Positions 60,641 to 64,000 of a DNA stretch of 64,000 nt are shown in pieces; within the stretch, counting starts at the first letter, position 1; each line of letters begins with the position of its first letter. The stretch is taken from assembly GCA_017528085.1 (NCBI GenBank), contig JAFXPH010000002.1:209071-273070 (forward strand), in the 5' to 3' direction. The notes below the pieces were generated by a model that was not told the origin of the DNA, made no database searches, and saw only the letters and a program-made list of their open reading frames with translations. The stretch comes from Clostridia bacterium (lineage in GTDB: Bacteria; Bacillota; Clostridia; TANB77; CAG-508). The position numbers and the translations under genes were made by a program.

Positions 60641-61996
60641 TTATTTCCTTTCAAGAATAGTTACACACTCTACATGAGATGTATATGGGAACATATCAAC
60701 TGCAGATATTTTTTCTAAATGATACTTTTCTTCTAATATTCCAATATCTCTTGCAAGAGTTGCTGGATTGCAACTTACATATACAACTTTTTCAGGAGCT
60801 ATTTTCATAATTGTATCTAATGCTTCTTTATCACAACCACGTCTTGGTGGATCTACAAATATTACATCTGCTTTAACTTTTTGTTTTTCAACTAAATCTT
60901 TTAATGCATATTCTACATCTCCTGTGAAAAACTCAGCATTCTCTATTCCATTTAATTTAGCATTCTCTCTTGCATCAATAATTGCTGCATCTACTGTCTC
61001 TATTCCATATAATTTTTTTACTTTGTCAGATGCAAATATCCCTATTGTTCCGATTCCACAATATAAATCAAATACAGTTTCTTCGCCTGTAAGTTCTGCA
61101 AGATCAACTGCCTTTTGATATAATTTTTCAACTTGTACAGGATTTACTTGATAGAAAGATCTTGGAGAAATTCTAAACTTAAATTTACCAATTGTATCTT
61201 CAATATATCCTGTTCCAAAGATTGATATAGTTCTCTTTCCTAAAATAACATTAGTGTTTTTATCATTAATGTTTTTAGCTATTACTTTAACTTCAGGATG
61301 AAGATCAGTAATATAATCTATTAATTCTTTTTCATGAGGAATTTTTTCTTCATTTACTACAAAAAGAACCATTAATTCTCCAGTATGGATTCCAATTCTA
61401 ATAATTAGATGACGAAGAAGTCCTTCACCTGTTTCTTCGTTATAAACGCTTAAGTTTTTATCTTTAACAAATTTAACTATATCTTTTGCTAAAGAAAAAG
61501 TCTTTTCATTATGAATTAAACAATTATCTGTTTCTACTATTTCATGAGTTCTTGGTTTAAAAAATCCAATTGTTGCCTTTCCATCTTTTCCTTTAGCGAA
61601 TGGCATTTCTAATTTGTTTCTATAGTATAGTGGATCTTCCATACCTATTATTTCATCTATAATGATATCTCTTTTTAGTTCTTTTTTTAATGTGTTTTCA
61701 GCAGCTTCCTTTTTTAGCATTAATGTATCAAAATAATTCATGTGTCTTAAAGTACATCCACCACACATGCTATAAATATCACAGTCAGGTTCAACTCTAG
61801 ATGGACTTTTTTCAATTATTTCTTCTATCTTTGCAAATGCATGTGAGGAAACTACTTTTAAAATCTTAATTTTTACTCTTTCACCACGGATTGCATCTTT
61901 AACAAATATAGTAAAGCCATCTACTTTAGCAATTCCTTCGCCCATAAATCCGTTATCTATTATTTCTACTTCATATATTTCATTTTTTTGAATCAT
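60641..61996 (-). CDS. 23S rRNA (uracil-C5)-methyltransferase, RlmD/RumA family
   Basis: 451 residues. N-terminal TRAM domain (IYEVEIIDNGFMGEGIAKVDG), Fe-S type cysteines CDIYSMCGGC, the Rossmann motif FDLYCGIGTIGIF, FVDPPRRGCD and the catalytic VSCNPATLARD. Methylates a uridine in 23S rRNA (RlmD-type m5U1939, or a related position; the paralogue cannot be told without comparison). Followed by the nitroreductase-like gene. Confidence 0.93.
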   Translation of the reverse strand: MIQKNEIYEVEIIDNGFMGEGIAKVDGFTIFVKDAIRGERVKIKILKVVSSHAFAKIEEIIEKSPSRVEPDCDIYSMCGGCTLRHMNYFDTLMLKKEAAENTLKKELKRDIIIDEIIGMEDPLYYRNKLEMPFAKGKDGKATIGFFKPRTHEIVETDNCLIHNEKTFSLAKDIVKFVKDKNLSVYNEETGEGLLRHLIIRIGIHTGELMVLFVVNEEKIPHEKELIDYITDLHPEVKVIAKNINDKNTNVILGKRTISIFGTGYIEDTIGKFKFRISPRSFYQVNPVQVEKLYQKAVDLAELTGEETVFDLYCGIGTIGIFASDKVKKLYGIETVDAAIIDARENAKLNGIENAEFFTGDVEYALKDLVEKQKVKADVIFVDPPRRGCDKEALDTIMKIAPEKVVYVSCNPATLARDIGILEEKYHLEKISAVDMFPYTSHVECVTILERK

Positions 61997-62058
61997 TATT
62001 TTTCTCCTTAAATTACTTTATTATTATATATTTTTTTATTTTATAAGTAAAGAAAAAA

Positions 62059-62094
62059 ACAAACCGGAGACAAGTATCGTCTCCGGTTTGTGCA
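62059..62094 (-). terminator. Terminator of the tandem-family unit (copy A)
   Basis: AACAAACCGGAGAC / GTCTCCGGTTTGT stem with TTTTTT beyond on the minus strand. It is almost the same sequence as 63349-63384, including the downstream GTTTTTAAAACTATG. Confidence 0.85.
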
Positions 62095-62135
62095 GGTTTT
62101 TAAAACTATGAAATTCACACTATATAAGAAATCTC

Positions 62136-62666
62136 TTATTCAAAAGACTGTTTGCATTCATCGACCATATGGCTTACAAAAGAAGCCTTTGTATCATTAA
62201 ATAAGCACTGATTTACTAAAAATGCAATGAACCTCTCAACAAATGTATCTCGAATATCAATTAAGATTCTTTTAACAGTTTCTTCATTAATCAATTGTCT
62301 CATCTTGCATATAAACTTCTTGCGGTTTTCTTCTACATTATTTGCAGAGTCGTATTCATTTCGAACACGTGGATGACAATACATCCCAACGTAATACATA
62401 AATAAATCGTTAAACCGCTCCAAAGGCCAATAGATTTCATCTTTTGCCTGAGAAATTAAACCATCTCTTATCATTTTGGGAACATAATTTAAAACAACGT
62501 TTGTTAAAGTGATGGTATTGTTCCATTCCTTCTTAACCATTGCCTTTATTTCATCTGTTGAAACAATTTCATTTAATTCATCATTTAAATCATACCGATC
62601 AAAAAAGTCTTTCACTATCATTCCATAAGGATCATCTGCATAATACGAATTGTCCAATCTTCCCAT
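62136..62666 (-). CDS. Tandem paralogue A of an unknown family
   Basis: 176 residues. The first ~45 residues share with the two neighbours the pattern (N)SxY-D ... FF-x-x-x-D-L-x-x-E-x-x-x-IVS-x-x-E-x-x-x-M-K (here FFDRYDLNDELNEIVSTDEI). The rest is helical and clearly different from the others. No known domain; several cysteines (MYCHPRV, KFICKMRQ, NQCLF, DECKQ). The 36 bases before the ATG are conserved in all three copies. Its upstream region is a decayed copy of the promoter of gene B, so A is probably read through from B. GAGGAAAAGTT precedes the ATG. Confidence 0.68.
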   Translation of the reverse strand: MGRLDNSYYADDPYGMIVKDFFDRYDLNDELNEIVSTDEIKAMVKKEWNNTITLTNVVLNYVPKMIRDGLISQAKDEIYWPLERFNDLFMYYVGMYCHPRVRNEYDSANNVEENRKKFICKMRQLINEETVKRILIDIRDTFVERFIAFLVNQCLFNDTKASFVSHMVDECKQSFE

Positions 62667-62733
62667 AACTTTTCCTCTTTTTATAAAAGGACATGTTGTA
62701 AGTTACAATTGTTATTCCTTAAGTTACATAGGT

Positions 62734-63258
62734 TCATAATTCATGTTTAATATTAAATCTTTTAATTAATTTTTTTAAGAACTCCACATGCTCATCCTTA
62801 ACCCATGACATTTCAATCATAAACTTTATAAGAGATATAAACATCAGATCTCCCACAAATTCAATGCTTAATTTTAAAAAGACTATAGAAAAATAATCAT
62901 GTAACTCTTCCTTAAGGTTTATATCTTTTTTTAATTCTTTGGAAGATAATAATTTAAGTGCATGATCACTAAAGCACAATTTCAAATATGAACTAAGGTT
63001 TTCATCAAAAGAGTCCGGGGTATATAATTTAAAGTACATTTGAGTTGCTTCTAAAAATTCCCGAGGTCCTTTTATTGTTTTGCTAATAATAATAATTGTC
63101 GATTTAGAAATAGCACTTAGACGCTCCTTTTTCATTTTAATTACTTCTTTTGTTGAAACAATTCTACTTAATTCATCATCTAGATTATTTTCTTTGAAAA
63201 ACTTCTTTGCAGCATCTTCTTTAGAATCAAAATAATTCGAATCGTCTCTTTCTTTCAT
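62734..63258 (-). CDS. Tandem paralogue B of an unknown family
   Basis: 174 residues; N-terminus SNYFDSKEDAAKKFFKENNL, DDELSRIVSTKEVIKMKKE, matching the family pattern, then a helical body without known motif (FLEATQMYFKLYT, FLKLSIEFVGDLMFISLIKF). Own promoter (63307-63335), leader conserved with A and C, GAAAGGAAAAACT before the ATG. No terminator follows before gene A. Unknown function. Confidence 0.68.
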   Translation of the reverse strand: MKERDDSNYFDSKEDAAKKFFKENNLDDELSRIVSTKEVIKMKKERLSAISKSTIIIISKTIKGPREFLEATQMYFKLYTPDSFDENLSSYLKLCFSDHALKLLSSKELKKDINLKEELHDYFSIVFLKLSIEFVGDLMFISLIKFMIEMSWVKDEHVEFLKKLIKRFNIKHEL

Positions 63259-63306
63259 AGTTTTTCCTTTCTTTATAAAAGGACATGTTGTCAGTTACAT
63301 ACATAT

Positions 63307-63335
63307 ATTATATCATAGGTTACATAATATTTCAA
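63307..63335 (-). promoter_or_regulatory. Promoter of tandem gene B
   Basis: TTGAAA (63330-63335), a 17-base spacer with ATGTAACCTATGA, and TATAAT (63307-63312), minus strand. The spacer resembles those of the cassette promoters at 24088 and 36674. Confidence 0.7.
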
Positions 63336-63348
63336 ATGTACATAAAAA

Positions 63349-63384
63349 AACAAACCGGAGACAAATATCATCTCCGGTTTGTGT
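63349..63384 (-). terminator. Terminator of tandem gene C
   Basis: AACAAACCGGAGA / TCTCCGGTTTGT stem nearly identical to 62059-62094, with T-run on the minus strand. Confidence 0.85.
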
Positions 63385-63417
63385 AGGTTTTTAAAACTAT
63401 GTACATCGTATGTTTAA

Positions 63418-63963
63418 TTAATTATCAAAGAACTCATTTAAATTATTGTTCAAAGCTTTTTTATTTAATTCCACTAAAATTTCCGCAAGTGTTTCATCAA
63501 CCCACTTATTTTTAATAATAGAATCGACAAATTGGAAATGTAGAGTTAAACCAGCATGTTTAATGCTAGGATCTAATAACTCCATAACCAAAAACTCATG
63601 CAACATTATCTTAAAGTTAATTTCTTTTTTTAAATCTTCCTTGGGAATTGATAACACCTCATTTACAGCCTTAAAGAATAAAGCTCTTAAAAGTACATCA
63701 ACCAAGTTATTAAAGGCTTCGAAATTATATGTTGATTGATACAATTCAATTGCTTTTGAATATTCCCGATTTCCCTTTGCTACATTAGCAACAAAAGATT
63801 TGCTCACGTGAGAAATAAAATCATACCACGTTTTTTTCATTGCAATAACTTCACTTGCTGAAACAATTCTTTTATACTCTTCATCTAAATCATTTATTTG
63901 AAAAAAAATATTTACAATACTAACGTCCACATCAGAATAATTTGAATTGTTTCTCTTTTCCAT
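63418..63963 (-). CDS. Tandem paralogue C of an unknown family
   Basis: 181 residues; N-terminus NSNYSDVDVSIVNIFFQIN, then DLDEEYKRIVSASEVIAMKK and a helical body (VSKSFVANVAKGNREYSKAI, EFLVMELLDPSIKHAGL). Its leader begins at the window edge: the last 37 bases of the window repeat the conserved pre-ATG sequence. GAGAGGAAAAACT lies before the ATG; the promoter is beyond the window. Unknown function. Confidence 0.68.
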   Translation of the reverse strand: MEKRNNSNYSDVDVSIVNIFFQINDLDEEYKRIVSASEVIAMKKTWYDFISHVSKSFVANVAKGNREYSKAIELYQSTYNFEAFNNLVDVLLRALFFKAVNEVLSIPKEDLKKEINFKIMLHEFLVMELLDPSIKHAGLTLHFQFVDSIIKNKWVDETLAEILVELNKKALNNNLNEFFDN

Positions 63964-64000
63964 AGTTTTTCCTCTCTTTATAAAAGGACATGTCGTCAGT

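Noticed and set aside
62059..63384. The two nearly identical terminator blocks as ends of an insertion sequence
   Set aside because: They are in direct orientation, each follows a gene stop at a similar distance, and no transposase lies between; duplication of gene-terminator units explains them.
1..64000. tRNA, rRNA, CRISPR array or Mycoplasma-type code
   Set aside because: No cloverleaf or rRNA-like sequence, no regular repeat-spacer array was seen, and TGA works as a stop in recognised genes.

Overview
The window reads as one stretch of an AT-rich genome of an anaerobic, low-GC member of the Bacillota (Firmicutes), probably an uncultured gut-type organism. The evidence is strong AGGAGG-type ribosome binding sites, LytR-CpsA-Psr cell-wall chemistry, a class III (oxygen-sensitive) ribonucleotide reductase and a Tn1549-like conjugative element. 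TGA is used as a stop and TGG for Trp, so the code is the ordinary bacterial one. I cannot place it to genus. No rRNA, tRNA or CRISPR array was found.

Positions ~250-16610 hold an integrative conjugative element, almost entirely on the minus strand. In transcription order it carries a ParB-like protein, an HTH replication-type protein, a RadC/JAB protein, two DUF3848 proteins, MobC, a MobP-type relaxase, PcfB, a VirD4 coupling protein, a Maff2-type pilin, a VirB6-like channel protein, PrgI, the VirB4 ATPase, two small proteins (one resembling the RNA polymerase alpha C-terminal domain) and a CHAP peptidoglycan hydrolase. The element lies between two incomplete copies of a capsule/EPS sugar-1-phosphate transferase. 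The right copy (16599-17519) is cut off right after the GPRPYL motif. The missing C-terminal end sits at the far left (24-245), joined to a second, diverged N-terminal part (up to 1149) with a one-base frameshift at the seam. Excision between the two seams would rebuild an intact chromosomal gene. No integrase is visible in the element.

From 17.8 kb onward the region looks chromosomal: an LCP protein, a BspA-type leucine-rich-repeat protein, small membrane/zinc-ribbon proteins, YdcF, a macrodomain protein, the copper pump CopA with CopZ, MscS, anaerobic NrdD with a divergent Crp-family regulator, and a MATE transporter fused to a cytidylate-kinase-like domain. It continues with RdgB, Apt, four NUDIX proteins in all, dCMP deaminase, two deoxyribosyltransferase-like proteins, YbaK, a CYTH protein, an HD hydrolase, an AlkD-like protein and RlmD. 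Nucleotide clean-up and salvage is the clearest shared theme.

Several single-gene cassettes with foreign base composition are scattered in this part: a double RyR-motif protein (24.2 kb), a P-loop-kinase-like protein without the Walker lysine (30.4 kb), a ~106-residue protein (36.3 kb), and a small unannotated RNA-like unit (36.87 kb). Each has its own extended -10 promoter and terminator. At the right edge (62.1-64.0 kb) are three tandem paralogues of an unknown family that share a conserved leader, a conserved N-terminus and near-identical terminators.
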